Source: Proteiniclasticum ruminis
GTDB lineage: Bacteria > Bacillota > Clostridia > Clostridiales > Clostridiaceae
Length of the DNA: 61,631 bases
Assembly: GCF_900115135.1 (NCBI RefSeq)
Contig: NZ_FOVK01000011.1
Location: forward strand, 1-61,631
Reading direction: 5' to 3'
Notes under the pieces: model-generated
The model's input: the letters and a program-made list of their open reading frames with translations, nothing else
Told to the model about the DNA's origin: nothing
Database searches by the model: none
Part shown: in pieces, positions 7,767 to 15,650 of the stretch
Layout: every line of letters starts with the position of its first letter
Position numbering within the stretch: the stretch's first letter is position 1
Program-made: the position numbers and the translations under genes

Positions 7767-8426
7767 TTACTCCATCCTTTCCAGAATTGAATCCAAGGTT
7801 TTTTTATCGGTCATGCCCATGATGGCATATTGGACAGTACCTTCCTCATCAATGATGAAAGTCTGAGGTATACTGGAGACTTTAAACTCATAGAAGGCGC
7901 TCCCAGTAGTATCATAGAGCACATTCAGGGTCAGATCATTCTCTTCAATGAATTTATCTGCCAGGGCTTTCGTTTCTCGTTGTCCATCTGTGAGATTTAC
8001 AGCCAGAAGGACTGTTTCTTCCGGGTCCAGCACTTCATGGAGCGCTTGGAACTCCGGCATCTCGAATACACAAGGAGGACACCAGGAGGCCCAGAAATTG
8101 AGGATCACTTTCTTACCTTTGTAGTCCGCCAGCGTCACTTCCTCATTCTCTCCATTATAAATGGTGAATTCTGGTGAAAATGGCTTCTTCACTTTGAGCT
8201 TATCGATGGCATCCAGTGCCACTGGAGTTTCTTCTGTGTCGGAAGGGGTTTCCTCAGCAGAAGGTGTTTCGGATGGCTCGGAAGGGGCCTCACTTTCACC
8301 GCTGCTGTCACCATCCACCACTTCCTGTGGCGTCGCATTTTTTCCGAAATTCTCCAAAAAATAATATCCACCGCCCAGTACCAGGGCTAAGAGCAGAATC
8401 CATAGGATAAAGCTGTATTTTTTCAT
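7767..8426 (-). CDS. Membrane-anchored TlpA/ResA-like thiol-disulfide oxidoreductase
   Basis: 219 residues. One N-terminal membrane anchor (about 5-25) is followed by a Ser/Glu/Pro linker (33-70) and a thioredoxin fold with the active site WCPPC (C116, C119) in FWASWCPPCVFEMPEF and the cis-proline loop SSIPQTF. The domain faces the outside and probably receives electrons from CcdA encoded next to it. The second of two adjacent ATGs (8426) has the better distance from AGGAGG; the first (8429) is only 2 bases away. The substrate is unknown; no cytochrome c gene is near. Confidence 0.88.
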   Translation of the reverse strand: MKKYSFILWILLLALVLGGGYYFLENFGKNATPQEVVDGDSSGESEAPSEPSETPSAEETPSDTEETPVALDAIDKLKVKKPFSPEFTIYNGENEEVTLADYKGKKVILNFWASWCPPCVFEMPEFQALHEVLDPEETVLLAVNLTDGQRETKALADKFIEENDLTLNVLYDTTGSAFYEFKVSSIPQTFIIDEEGTVQYAIMGMTDKKTLDSILERME

Positions 8427-8621
8427 CATAACCTCCTGTAAGTCCCTCAGGAACTTAGAAATTCTTGTTTTTTATTGTAACATAGAATGGAAGAAAATAC
8501 CTCTGGGGGGTTTAATTTTCACAAAAATTAAATTTGATGCCATTAATTTTTTCGGATTCATATGGAGATTCTGAGATTTCAGGGTATAATAGTCTTTATG
8601 GATTTATTTGGAGGTTAATTA

Positions 8622-9572
8622 ATGAATACAGTTGAAAAAACAAAGAATATATTTGAGAGGAAGCCCTTTGTCATAGCCTTTGCGGTGATTGCATCGATTT
8701 TATGGGGAAGCGCTTTCCCGGTGCTTAAGATCACATACAGCGAGATGAGTATGGCTGGAGACGATCTGTACTCAAAGATTCTCATTGCGGGAATCCGGTT
8801 CTTTCTGGCAGGCGTCCTTCTTCTTGGTTACGCATTTGTAACCATGCGGGATAAAATGAAGCTTCGTAGTCTTCGCGACTTGGGCCGTGTCTTGCTTCTG
8901 GGCCTTATTCAGACCTCACTGAACTACTTTTTCTTCTATATTGGACTAGCCAATACCACAGCCTCAAAAGGCGCCATCATCAGTTCCCTGTCGAATTTTC
9001 TCATCATCATTCTGGCACATTTTATCTATAAGAATGATCGGCTGAACAGAAATAAAATCTGGGGTATTGTCTTTGGCCTCATTGGCGTAGTGGTGGTGAA
9101 TCTGGATGGAGGACTCACTGGAGGGTTCAAGCTCATGGGAGAAGGGTTTATGTTCTTTTCCGTCATCACAGCCATTCTTTCGAGCTTCATGGTGAAGAGT
9201 TATGCAAGGACCATCCATCCCATGCTGCTGTCCGCCTACCAGCTTCTCTTTGGTGGAGCCGCGATGCTCCTCATATCACTAAACGGAACCTATGATACAC
9301 TGACCATGACTCCTCTGGCAGGTGGACTTCTTGTCTACTCTGCACTGTTATCAGCTGTTGCCTTTACGTTATGGTATACCCTTCTAAAGTACAACAAACC
9401 AGGAGAAATCACCATGTTCCGCTTTCTGATTCCTGTATCAGGATCCATCCTGTCTGCGATTTTCCTGAAAGAGAAGATCACGATTCAGGTGCTGATCTCA
9501 TTGATTTCCATTGTCATCGGGATTGTGCTTGTGAACAGGGAAGATCAGAATAAAGTGAAAAATCAAGGATAG
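8622..9572 (+). CDS. EamA/DMT family transporter
   Basis: 316 residues with ten predicted membrane helices and the two EamA repeats; the first begins ASILWGSAFPVLKITYSEM, where WGSAFP is a typical start of the family, and the second repeat contains LLSAVAFTLWYTLLKY. Members export or import metabolites such as amino acids; the substrate cannot be told from sequence. Start ATG 8622 follows GGAGGTTAATTA, with a TATAAT at 8585-8590 upstream. Single gene. Confidence 0.85.
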   Translation: MNTVEKTKNIFERKPFVIAFAVIASILWGSAFPVLKITYSEMSMAGDDLYSKILIAGIRFFLAGVLLLGYAFVTMRDKMKLRSLRDLGRVLLLGLIQTSLNYFFFYIGLANTTASKGAIISSLSNFLIIILAHFIYKNDRLNRNKIWGIVFGLIGVVVVNLDGGLTGGFKLMGEGFMFFSVITAILSSFMVKSYARTIHPMLLSAYQLLFGGAAMLLISLNGTYDTLTMTPLAGGLLVYSALLSAVAFTLWYTLLKYNKPGEITMFRFLIPVSGSILSAIFLKEKITIQVLISLISIVIGIVLVNREDQNKVKNQG

Positions 9573-9576
9573 TGTT

Positions 9577-9617
9577 AAAAATGTCAGGCTCCTCAAGGAG
9601 TTTGACATTTTTTTTGT
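9577..9617 (+). terminator. Terminator of the DMT transporter gene
   Basis: AATGTCA ... TGACATT stem with inner CTCC/GGAG and a loop TCAA, followed by eight Ts. Confidence 0.75.
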
Positions 9618-9724
9618 TTCCAACCTGTTGCTCAATTGTTACCCAAAAAAGTGGGTGCGGCGATAGGATAAAAGTAGAAATGAAAGTCAACATCAGAACA
9701 ATGATGAACTGGGGGGATAGGAAG

Positions 9725-10981
9725 ATGAAAACCAACAGATGGATCACACTGCTTTCTGTGGCGCTGCTTTTTGCGCTTCTTATGACAAGCACCTCTTGTG
9801 CAAAGAAGGTGTCTGGAGAAGATCTGATGAAAGGTATTGATTCACAGGAGGTCCAGGTGCCTGAGAACTATAGTGATGAAGATCTTCAGGCGGCCCTTTC
9901 TTTTTCTTTACTGCTTTTCCAGAAGAGTCTGGAAGAAAAGAACACACTGCTTTCACCTGTTTCCATCCTTTCAGCCATGGGCATGACGGGAAATGGCGCT
10001 CTGGAGAACACCAGGACCCAGATGGAAGAAGTTTTCGGCATGAAGATGGAGGATCTCAACAATTTGCTCTATCTCTATAGAAAGAGCCTGCCGGACAAAG
10101 AGAAGCTGAAGATTCATGTGGCAAACTCCATCTGGTTCAAAGAAGGGGGAGCCATTGATGTGGAAGAAGAATTTCTTCAGACCAATGCCAACTATTATGA
10201 TGCTTCCATCTACCGCGCCCCTTTTGATGAAGCCACATTAAAGGATATCAATCTCTGGGTCAAGGAGAAGACGAAGGAAATGATTCCTGAAATCCTCGAT
10301 GAAATACCAGAGGATGCCGTGATGTATCTCATCAATGCTCTGGCATTTGAGGGAGAATGGCAAGACGTCTACTCAGAAGATCAGATTCAGGATGGTATTT
10401 TCAAAAACAGCTCTGGCGTAGAAGAAACGGTGCAAATGATGCGGAATGAAGAATTCCTCTATCTGGAGAATGAGGATACTGTTGGTTTCATGAAGCCCTA
10501 TGCAGAGGGAGAGTATGTCTTTGTTGCTCTTCTGCCAAAGGATGAGAACCAGACCATCGGAGACTATGTAACTAGCCTTACGGGGGAAGACCTTTATGAA
10601 CTGCTGAGCACTGTGGAGTCCACTTCCGTGTTTACCATGATGCCGAAGTTTAAGACGGAATACAAAGTGGAGCTTTCAGAGGTGTTCAAGTCCATGGGGA
10701 TCAAAGATGCCTTCGATGCAGATCTAGCCAATCTGAGAGCCTTAGGCACATCGCCCATTGGAAATCTTTATATCAGCAGAGTGCTCCATAAAACCTTTAT
10801 CGATGTCAATGAAAGAGGAACCAAGGCTGGAGCAGTCACAGCCGTGGAAGTGGTGGCAGAGTCTGCAGGACCCATGGAGCCTAAGATTGTCAATCTGGAC
10901 AGACCTTTTGCCTATATGATTGTGGACCGTCAAAGCAATCTGCCGCTCTTTATCGGGACAACGGAGAGTGTGAATCCATAA
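9725..10981 (+). CDS. Lipoprotein serpin (serine protease inhibitor family)
   Basis: 418 residues. The signal peptide ends in TSTSC (Cys25), so the inhibitor should be lipid-anchored on the cell surface. The serpin fold is clear: LLSPVSILSAMGMTGNGA, the VANSIWF strand, YLINALAFEGEW, and the C-terminal RPFAYMI and LFIGTTESVNP signatures. The reactive loop starts ERGTKAGAVTAVEVV (hinge with small residues, as in inhibitory serpins). Counting P15 as G365 puts P1-P1' at E379-S380. I chose ATG 9725 (after GGGGGGATAGGA) rather than the upstream open frame. The gene stands alone. Role inferred: protection from, or control of, an extracellular protease. Confidence 0.92.
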   Translation: MKTNRWITLLSVALLFALLMTSTSCAKKVSGEDLMKGIDSQEVQVPENYSDEDLQAALSFSLLLFQKSLEEKNTLLSPVSILSAMGMTGNGALENTRTQMEEVFGMKMEDLNNLLYLYRKSLPDKEKLKIHVANSIWFKEGGAIDVEEEFLQTNANYYDASIYRAPFDEATLKDINLWVKEKTKEMIPEILDEIPEDAVMYLINALAFEGEWQDVYSEDQIQDGIFKNSSGVEETVQMMRNEEFLYLENEDTVGFMKPYAEGEYVFVALLPKDENQTIGDYVTSLTGEDLYELLSTVESTSVFTMMPKFKTEYKVELSEVFKSMGIKDAFDADLANLRALGTSPIGNLYISRVLHKTFIDVNERGTKAGAVTAVEVVAESAGPMEPKIVNLDRPFAYMIVDRQSNLPLFIGTTESVNP

Positions 10982-10993
10982 GAAGGAAAGAAC

Positions 10994-11034
10994 AAAAAGT
11001 GCCAGGAAGTGTAAGCATTCCTGGCACTTTTTGT
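10994..11034. terminator. Bidirectional terminator between serpin and DUF554 genes
   Basis: Perfect 15-bp stem AAAAAGTGCCAGGAA with its complement, 9-base loop. Confidence 0.9.
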
Positions 11035-11052
11035 ATGAGAGCTATTCTGGTG

Positions 11053-11772
11053 TTACAGGGTGATGACAGTCTTCCAAACGAGGAGTCCCACTGCATAGAG
11101 AATGGGAACCAGAATGGCTGGAAGCATATTGGAAATCTTCAGTTTCAGATTGAACACCATATTGATCCCAAGACCCATGATCATGAGGCTGCCGACTCCC
11201 GATATCATGGGAATGGTTTCGGGCACTGCGATGACCAAAGGCCGGATGAAGGTGGCCAGAAGAGAGATGCTTCCCTGGTATAGAAGTACGGAGAAAGCAG
11301 AAAATAGAACACCAACACCCATGGAAGAGGCAAAAATCACCGAGGTGATGCCATCCAGGATAGATTTCATATAAAGAGTATTATGGTTTCCTGAAAGGGT
11401 ACTCTCTATGGTTCCTATGATGGCCATGGAACCGATGCAGAAAAGAAGAGAAGCTGTGAGCAGTCCGTCTTTGATTTTTCCGCTGTAGTAGCGGTTGACG
11501 ATGGTCTCAATCTTTTCTGTAAGAAGCTCCAGTTTCTTTTCAATATTGATGACTTCGCCAATGAGGGTGCCAAGAGCCATGGACAGGATGATGACCATGG
11601 AGTTCTCCACCTTCACAAGGCCAGCAATCCCAAGATAGATCACCGTGAGTCCCAGTACTTTAAACAGACTGTGGGCAATGTCCTGATTGATTCTTTTATG
11701 GAATACAATCCCCACGATACTGCCAAGGAGAATGGAAAAAGCATTAACAACAGTTCCGAACAATTCATACAC
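11053..11772 (-). CDS. DUF554 family membrane protein
   Basis: 239 residues with about seven membrane segments and the family-typical opening GTVVNAFSILLGSIVGI, the LGTLIGEVINIEKKLE segment, and DGITSVIFASSMGVGVLFSA. The family (B. subtilis YdfK-like) is an integral membrane protein of unknown transport function. The gene starts 7 bases after the stop of a 51-codon gene that encodes another small membrane protein, so they form an operon. Confidence 0.88.
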   Translation of the reverse strand: MYELFGTVVNAFSILLGSIVGIVFHKRINQDIAHSLFKVLGLTVIYLGIAGLVKVENSMVIILSMALGTLIGEVINIEKKLELLTEKIETIVNRYYSGKIKDGLLTASLLFCIGSMAIIGTIESTLSGNHNTLYMKSILDGITSVIFASSMGVGVLFSAFSVLLYQGSISLLATFIRPLVIAVPETIPMISGVGSLMIMGLGINMVFNLKLKISNMLPAILVPILYAVGLLVWKTVITL

Positions 11773-11779
11773 CTCTTCT

Positions 11780-11935
11780 TCAGTTTAGAAACAGCAGATA
11801 ATAAACGACATACACCCAGCTGAGAAGCCCATGTATGATGGCCCAAAGCACCGACTGATTGAGACTCCAGCTGATGACCATGGCAAGGCCTGTGCCCATG
11901 GTGATGCCACTTTTGATGACTTCGCCTTTTTTCAT
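11780..11935 (-). CDS. Small conserved-looking membrane protein (51 aa)
   Basis: An open frame of 51 codons running from ATG at 11935, preceded by AAAGGAG, to TGA at 11780-11782. The protein begins MKKGEVIKSGITMGTGLAMV, continues ISWSLNQSVLWAIIHG and LLSWVYVVYY, and ends LLFLN. Two hydrophobic segments (about 11-24 and 29-50) fit a helical hairpin in the membrane. It closely resembles short uncharacterised membrane proteins I recall from Clostridia. It is the first gene of an operon with DUF554. It is easily missed because of its length. Confidence 0.75.
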   Translation of the reverse strand: MKKGEVIKSGITMGTGLAMVISWSLNQSVLWAIIHGLLSWVYVVYYLLFLN

Positions 11936-12132
11936 TATCCATCTACTCCTTTATATCTTTTTTGACTTCTTTTCATTATAGCTTAATTCAAAAGAAAAGT
12001 AGAGAATTTTCACCACTTCTTCAGGAAAGAGAGGACATTATCACGAAATCCTGAAATCCCCAAAAGGATAAGGATTCTTCCTTGATAAACAGAACATGTT
12101 AATATATTATCAAAGAGAAGGGGTGGTGTAAC

Positions 12133-12765
12133 ATGGTGAATGCAAGAGAATACTTGGAAGGATCAGATGATCTTCAGAAACTTCAGGAAATGGTGAATCT
12201 CATGTGCTATATATCCATGGATCTGAAAGAGATTACCTGTCTTGAAAGCCTGGCAGTGTTCGATAGGAAGCTGAATGCCATCTTTTGTGAGTCCAAAGAA
12301 GACCTGAAAAATGACAAAACTGGAAGAAGCAAGGTGGAGGAGTTTATCCGGCTGCATCCAGAACTGAGCATTGCGATGAAGGATGTGCTGAAATCCGGCA
12401 AACATAAAAAAATACATTTAAGCAAGGATGAGAGTCTCTTGGCGCTGCCTGTCATGGGACATAAGAAACCAATTGGTGTTGTGGGCATAGTATATGCATC
12501 AGACGGATGCCTCCACGAGGAGTGCACTGCAGATCTGCTTTTCAAAGATGTGCTGGAGATTTTCATGACCCGTTATCAGGAAATGAGAGACAAACAGACC
12601 ATGGCCGCCATGTCCTGCCGACTGAAGACTTTGGAGGACTATGAAAAGTATGCCATTCTGGAGACTGGAAAACGGTGCAACTGGAACATCAGCAATATGG
12701 CGAAAGAACTGGAAATAGGCAGAAATACCCTCTATCAGAAGCTGAAGAAAATGGGCATCAACTAA
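12133..12765 (+). CDS. Fis-type HTH regulator with GAF-like N-terminal domain
   Basis: 210 residues. The N-terminal 150 residues look like a GAF-type sensor (LALPVMGHKKPIGVVGIVYASDG strands). The C-terminal 45 residues form the HTH_8 (Fis-type) domain of sigma-54 activators such as AcoR and PrpR: LEDYEKYAILETGKRCNWNI followed by SNMAKELEIGRNTLYQKLKK. The AAA+ ATPase domain that normally lies between the two is absent, so it cannot act as a classic sigma-54 activator; it may be a plain DNA-binding repressor or antagonist. Start ATG 12133 follows AAGGGGTGG. Confidence 0.75.
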   Translation: MVNAREYLEGSDDLQKLQEMVNLMCYISMDLKEITCLESLAVFDRKLNAIFCESKEDLKNDKTGRSKVEEFIRLHPELSIAMKDVLKSGKHKKIHLSKDESLLALPVMGHKKPIGVVGIVYASDGCLHEECTADLLFKDVLEIFMTRYQEMRDKQTMAAMSCRLKTLEDYEKYAILETGKRCNWNISNMAKELEIGRNTLYQKLKKMGIN

Positions 12766-12796
12766 GGAGAGAATAGGATGAAGAAATGGAAGATAA

Positions 12797-12825
12797 TTGG
12801 TGAAAGTGTACAGTTTTGGTACAAT
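12797..12825 (+). promoter_or_regulatory. Putative promoter P1 of candidate small RNA
   Basis: TTGGTG at 12797, 17-bp spacer, TACAAT at 12820-12825 with an extended -10 TG (TGGTACAAT). Confidence 0.5.
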
Positions 12826-12840
12826 ATCGACTTCTTAAGT

Positions 12841-12876
12841 TTGTTAATTAACAAATATTAGTTTCTATGCTACAAT
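12841..12876 (+). promoter_or_regulatory. Putative promoter P2 with palindromic operator
   Basis: TTAACA at 12848-12853, a 17-bp spacer and TACAAT at 12871-12876, again with an extended -10 TG. The -35 box is part of the perfect 14-bp palindrome TTGTTAATTAACAA (12841-12854), which could be an operator. It resembles half of a clostridial Rex site but lacks the 4-bp centre. Confidence 0.5.
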
Positions 12877-12881
12877 GTTAT

Positions 12882-12998
12882 CAAGCTAAGCAATTAGCTC
12901 CCATACAAGGGTAGTCATACCCCTACCCTTTGTTAAATATACTGTTTCCCTAAACGGACCTTCCTGCTTCTTTGTGAAGTGGAGGTCCGTTTCCCTTT
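12882..12998 (+). ncRNA. Candidate small RNA between two converging genes
   Basis: No protein-coding gene fits here, yet two promoter-like elements point into the region. From about 12882 the transcript would contain the stem AGCTAA/TTAGCT with loop GCAA (12894-12909), a C-rich single-stranded stretch CTCCC, a second hairpin GGGTAG/CTACCC with C-rich surroundings (12910-12928), and a long final stem AAACGGACC/GGTCCGTTT (12952-12993). The C-rich patches could pair with Shine-Dalgarno sequences as in RsaE-type RNAs. No known family is recognised. The T-tract after the last stem is weak, so the 3' end is uncertain. Confidence 0.4.
12952..12993. terminator. Bidirectional terminator-like stem
   Basis: Arms AAACGGACC and GGTCCGTTT with inner complementary GCTTC/GAAG; T-runs on both strands are short. 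Confidence 0.6.
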
Positions 12999-13002
12999 GG
13001 GG

Positions 13003-13506
13003 TTATAAATCCATACTATATCGGGCTTCAGTTAGTGGTTTTCCGATGAAGAGGTCCTTTTCAGCACCTTCTTTGCAGAAGCCTATATGCTCATAGAACT
13101 GAATTGCGTGGATATTGTCCTTCAGTACCCAGAGAAGTACGCTCTTGTAGCCTCTTTTTTGAAGCTCCGATAGTCCAAATTCAAGGAGAACTCTTCCATA
13201 GCCTTGTCCGTAGAAGTCAGGATGAAGATAAATTCCCCAGATTTCACCGGCAGTGTCCTTGCAGTCCTCATCTCTTGCTTTTCCAAGGCAGAGAAGACCT
13301 GCAGGAAGATCGTCTACTGTAAGCAGATAATCCTCTTCCCACTTGAGCGTCAGGGCTTTCTTAAAGAACTGGGCTCGTTTCTCTGGTGTGATCTTATCGA
13401 GGATTTCTTTTGGTACGATGCCTTCATAGGCTTTTTTCCACGAAAGGGCATGAATCAGCCCCAAGTCTTTTGCATCGGATACGGAGGCCTTTTTAATGGT
13501 GAACAT
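13003..13506 (-). CDS. GNAT family N-acetyltransferase
   Basis: 167 residues of the acetyl-CoA dependent GNAT fold. Motif A is clear, GIYLHPDFYGQGYGRVLLEFGL, with the Q/RxxGxG acetyl-CoA pyrophosphate loop, followed by the motif B region VLLWVLKDNIHAIQFYEHIGF. The N-terminal half (SWKKAYEGIVPKEILDKI) resembles the group annotated as RimI/YitI-like acetyltransferases. The acceptor is unknown. Start ATG 13506 follows AAGGATG. It lies 24 bases after the phosphodiesterase-like gene on the same strand, so both may be co-transcribed. Confidence 0.88.
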   Translation of the reverse strand: MFTIKKASVSDAKDLGLIHALSWKKAYEGIVPKEILDKITPEKRAQFFKKALTLKWEEDYLLTVDDLPAGLLCLGKARDEDCKDTAGEIWGIYLHPDFYGQGYGRVLLEFGLSELQKRGYKSVLLWVLKDNIHAIQFYEHIGFCKEGAEKDLFIGKPLTEARYSMDL

Positions 13507-13530
13507 GAAATCATCCTTCTTTCTTCACTT

Positions 13531-14826
13531 CTACAAAAAGAGCTCGGTGAGAATTCTGCCGTCGGTATCATGGAGCACCGTTCCCATGGCATGGGCAAAG
13601 GTGGGTCCCTCATCCACGAGGCTCATCTTTTCAAGGATGATTCCGCTTCGGATGCCTTTTCCTGCAGCAAAAAAGACAGTCTGGTAGTTTTCTTTCCGTG
13701 GGTCAAAACCATGGGTGGATCTTCCATGATGGTCTGTTCCCAAAGCTTTCTCATCTCGTTTTAAAAGTGCAGGCCGGTCATGGGCATCCTGAAAATAAAA
13801 TCCGTTCTTTGCCTCCAGCATCAGGTCCGCTTTTCTGCCAGCGCCCAGGGAGAGCATCTCGTCATTGTCATAGACGGCTTCTATGCCAAAATCATCTCTG
13901 TCCCGAAGCCTGTAGAGAAGGAGGCGGATTTCTTCTTTTCTCTCATCAGAAACATCTTTTCCGAAATGAAGGTAAGCAGAACCATCAAGGCTCTGGCAGT
14001 ACACCTCATAGTCTGTGATCTTTCCTTTTTTCACGCTGAGATATCCTTTGTCTTTAAAAATGCTGTTCATATGGATGGCTGTATGTACTGGAATCTGATC
14101 ATGGTCTCCCAGGACAAAAAGGGTTGTGTCTTCAAGCAGATTCTCCTTTTCGAGGAGTGTATAAAGGTTCTGGAGTTTCAAATCATAGCTCTTCAGGGCA
14201 GTTTTCGCTTCTTCAGAGTCATAGCCATAGATGTGGCGCATGGCATCCAGCTCCACAAAGTGCATCATCATGACCTGTGGTCTTTTGGTCTTCAGCGCAT
14301 AGTGGGCAGAGGCTTCCACAAAGAGGTCCAGCTGAGGCTGCTTGATGCCGTTTCTCAAGTGGCCAAAGCGTCTGTTGATGTCCAGAAGAAAAGAAGGCGT
14401 CCCGTGGGCCAGGGTGACGGGGATCTGATGCTGCCAGGGTCTGTTGGCAAAGATTTCTGGAAGGTTCCAGGTGATGTTTGATTTGGCAGCCACTGGCCAC
14501 AAGAGAGAACATACAGAAAGTCCTTTTCGTAATGCTGCATCATAGAAAGTGTCTGCCTTGATGGAATCCCGGGTCCAGTTCCAGTCCGGAGAGGTTCTGT
14601 TCAGCTGAAGCAGCGTATTGGACTCCACACCATGATTTTTTGGATACATCCCTGTGGAGATGCTGGTATGGCAGGGATAGGTAAGGCTCGGGTAAACAGA
14701 GGATACGTTCAGGCAGTAAGAAGAGCTTTCTTTCAGTCTTTGAAAGCCTGGCAGATGCTCCAGGTCTATAAGGTCCCTGCTGGACAGGGCATCAAAGGAT
14801 ACAATGATAAAGTGTCTGTTTTTCAT
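13531..14826 (-). CDS. Alkaline phosphatase superfamily phosphodiesterase/pyrophosphatase
   Basis: 431 residues of the nucleotide pyrophosphatase/phosphodiesterase type. It has the metal ligand D12 in VSFDALSS, the likely nucleophile T49 in YPSLTYPCHTSISTGMYPKNHG, the DAMRHIYG and LGDHDQIP metal-binding stretches, and a late DHHGRSTHGFDP histidine motif. No signal peptide is visible, so it is presumably cytoplasmic. Substrates in this group range from nucleotides to phospholipid head groups; none is indicated. Start ATG 14826 follows GGGAGATT. Confidence 0.85.
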   Translation of the reverse strand: MKNRHFIIVSFDALSSRDLIDLEHLPGFQRLKESSSYCLNVSSVYPSLTYPCHTSISTGMYPKNHGVESNTLLQLNRTSPDWNWTRDSIKADTFYDAALRKGLSVCSLLWPVAAKSNITWNLPEIFANRPWQHQIPVTLAHGTPSFLLDINRRFGHLRNGIKQPQLDLFVEASAHYALKTKRPQVMMMHFVELDAMRHIYGYDSEEAKTALKSYDLKLQNLYTLLEKENLLEDTTLFVLGDHDQIPVHTAIHMNSIFKDKGYLSVKKGKITDYEVYCQSLDGSAYLHFGKDVSDERKEEIRLLLYRLRDRDDFGIEAVYDNDEMLSLGAGRKADLMLEAKNGFYFQDAHDRPALLKRDEKALGTDHHGRSTHGFDPRKENYQTVFFAAGKGIRSGIILEKMSLVDEGPTFAHAMGTVLHDTDGRILTELFL

Positions 14827-14962
14827 AGGAATCTCCCTTCGGATGAGATGGGTATACTATAGAATATACAGTTTTTTCAGATAGAATCCTACAAACATTC
14901 TGTTAAAGTTTGATACAATGGAGAAAAGCCGGTGAAGAATACGTAGATGAAAGGGGTACATC

Positions 14963-15631
14963 GTGGAGATCAGAATTGGAAACAGTTGGGATGAGCTTTT
15001 ACAGGAGGAAGTTCAGAAACCTTATTTTCAGAAGCTTCTCCAGTTTCTGGAGAAAGAATATACCGAGAAGACCGTCTTCCCAAAGAAGGAGGAGATTTTC
15101 CGTGCATTTCAGAGGACGCCTGTGGAGAAGGTGAAGGTGGTTATCCTGGGACAGGATCCTTATCATGGGGAGAACCAGGCAGAAGGCCTTGCGTTTTCCG
15201 TCAGAAAAGGAGAGAAGATTCCACCATCTCTCAGAAATATCTATAAGGAGCTTGAAAGTGATTTGGCGATAAAGAGCCCTGATCATGGCTCTCTTCTGTC
15301 CTGGGCTGAGGACGGGGTCCTTCTCCTTAATACAGTGCTGACGGTGGAGAAGGGAAAAGCCAACAGTCATCAGAAAAAAGGATGGGAGCTTTTTACAGAC
15401 CATGTGATAAAGAAAATGGGAGCACAGGAAAGGCCAGTGGTGTTCTTTCTGTGGGGGAATGCCGCAATCAGCAAGAAAAAACTCATTGGGTCTCAGCATA
15501 AAATAATAGAATCGGTGCACCCAAGTCCCTTATCGGCAAGAAGAGGCTTTTTTGGGTCCAAACCCTTCAGTGAGGCCAATGAATTTCTTTTGAAGACCGG
15601 TCAGAGTCCAGTAAAGTGGCAGAATTTATAG
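14963..15631 (+). CDS. ung: Uracil-DNA glycosylase
   Basis: 222 residues, usual length of family 1 UDG, which removes uracil from DNA at the start of base-excision repair. Signatures: the catalytic Asp65 in VILGQDPYHG, the uracil-binding LLLNTVLTVEKGKANSHQKKGW region, and the HPSPLSARRGFFG leucine loop. The start is a GTG at 14963 with AAAGGGG 7 bases upstream. The next small gene follows within 20 bases, suggesting one transcript. Confidence 0.95.
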   Translation: MEIRIGNSWDELLQEEVQKPYFQKLLQFLEKEYTEKTVFPKKEEIFRAFQRTPVEKVKVVILGQDPYHGENQAEGLAFSVRKGEKIPPSLRNIYKELESDLAIKSPDHGSLLSWAEDGVLLLNTVLTVEKGKANSHQKKGWELFTDHVIKKMGAQERPVVFFLWGNAAISKKKLIGSQHKIIESVHPSPLSARRGFFGSKPFSEANEFLLKTGQSPVKWQNL

Positions 15632-15650
15632 CAGACAGGAGGAAAAAATA

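Noticed and set aside
12841-12854. TTGTTAATTAACAA as a Rex operator
   Set aside because: The clostridial Rex consensus has four extra bases between the two halves; here the halves are joined directly, so the spacing is wrong.
12778-12861. 27-codon frame starting MKKWKIIGESV with a ribosome site
   Set aside because: It overlaps both promoter-like elements and ends quickly; it is too short and unrecognised to call, although it could be a short remnant of a gene after the regulator.
13780-14481. 233-codon plus-strand open frame
   Set aside because: Antisense shadow of the phosphodiesterase gene, which carries the metal-binding motifs.
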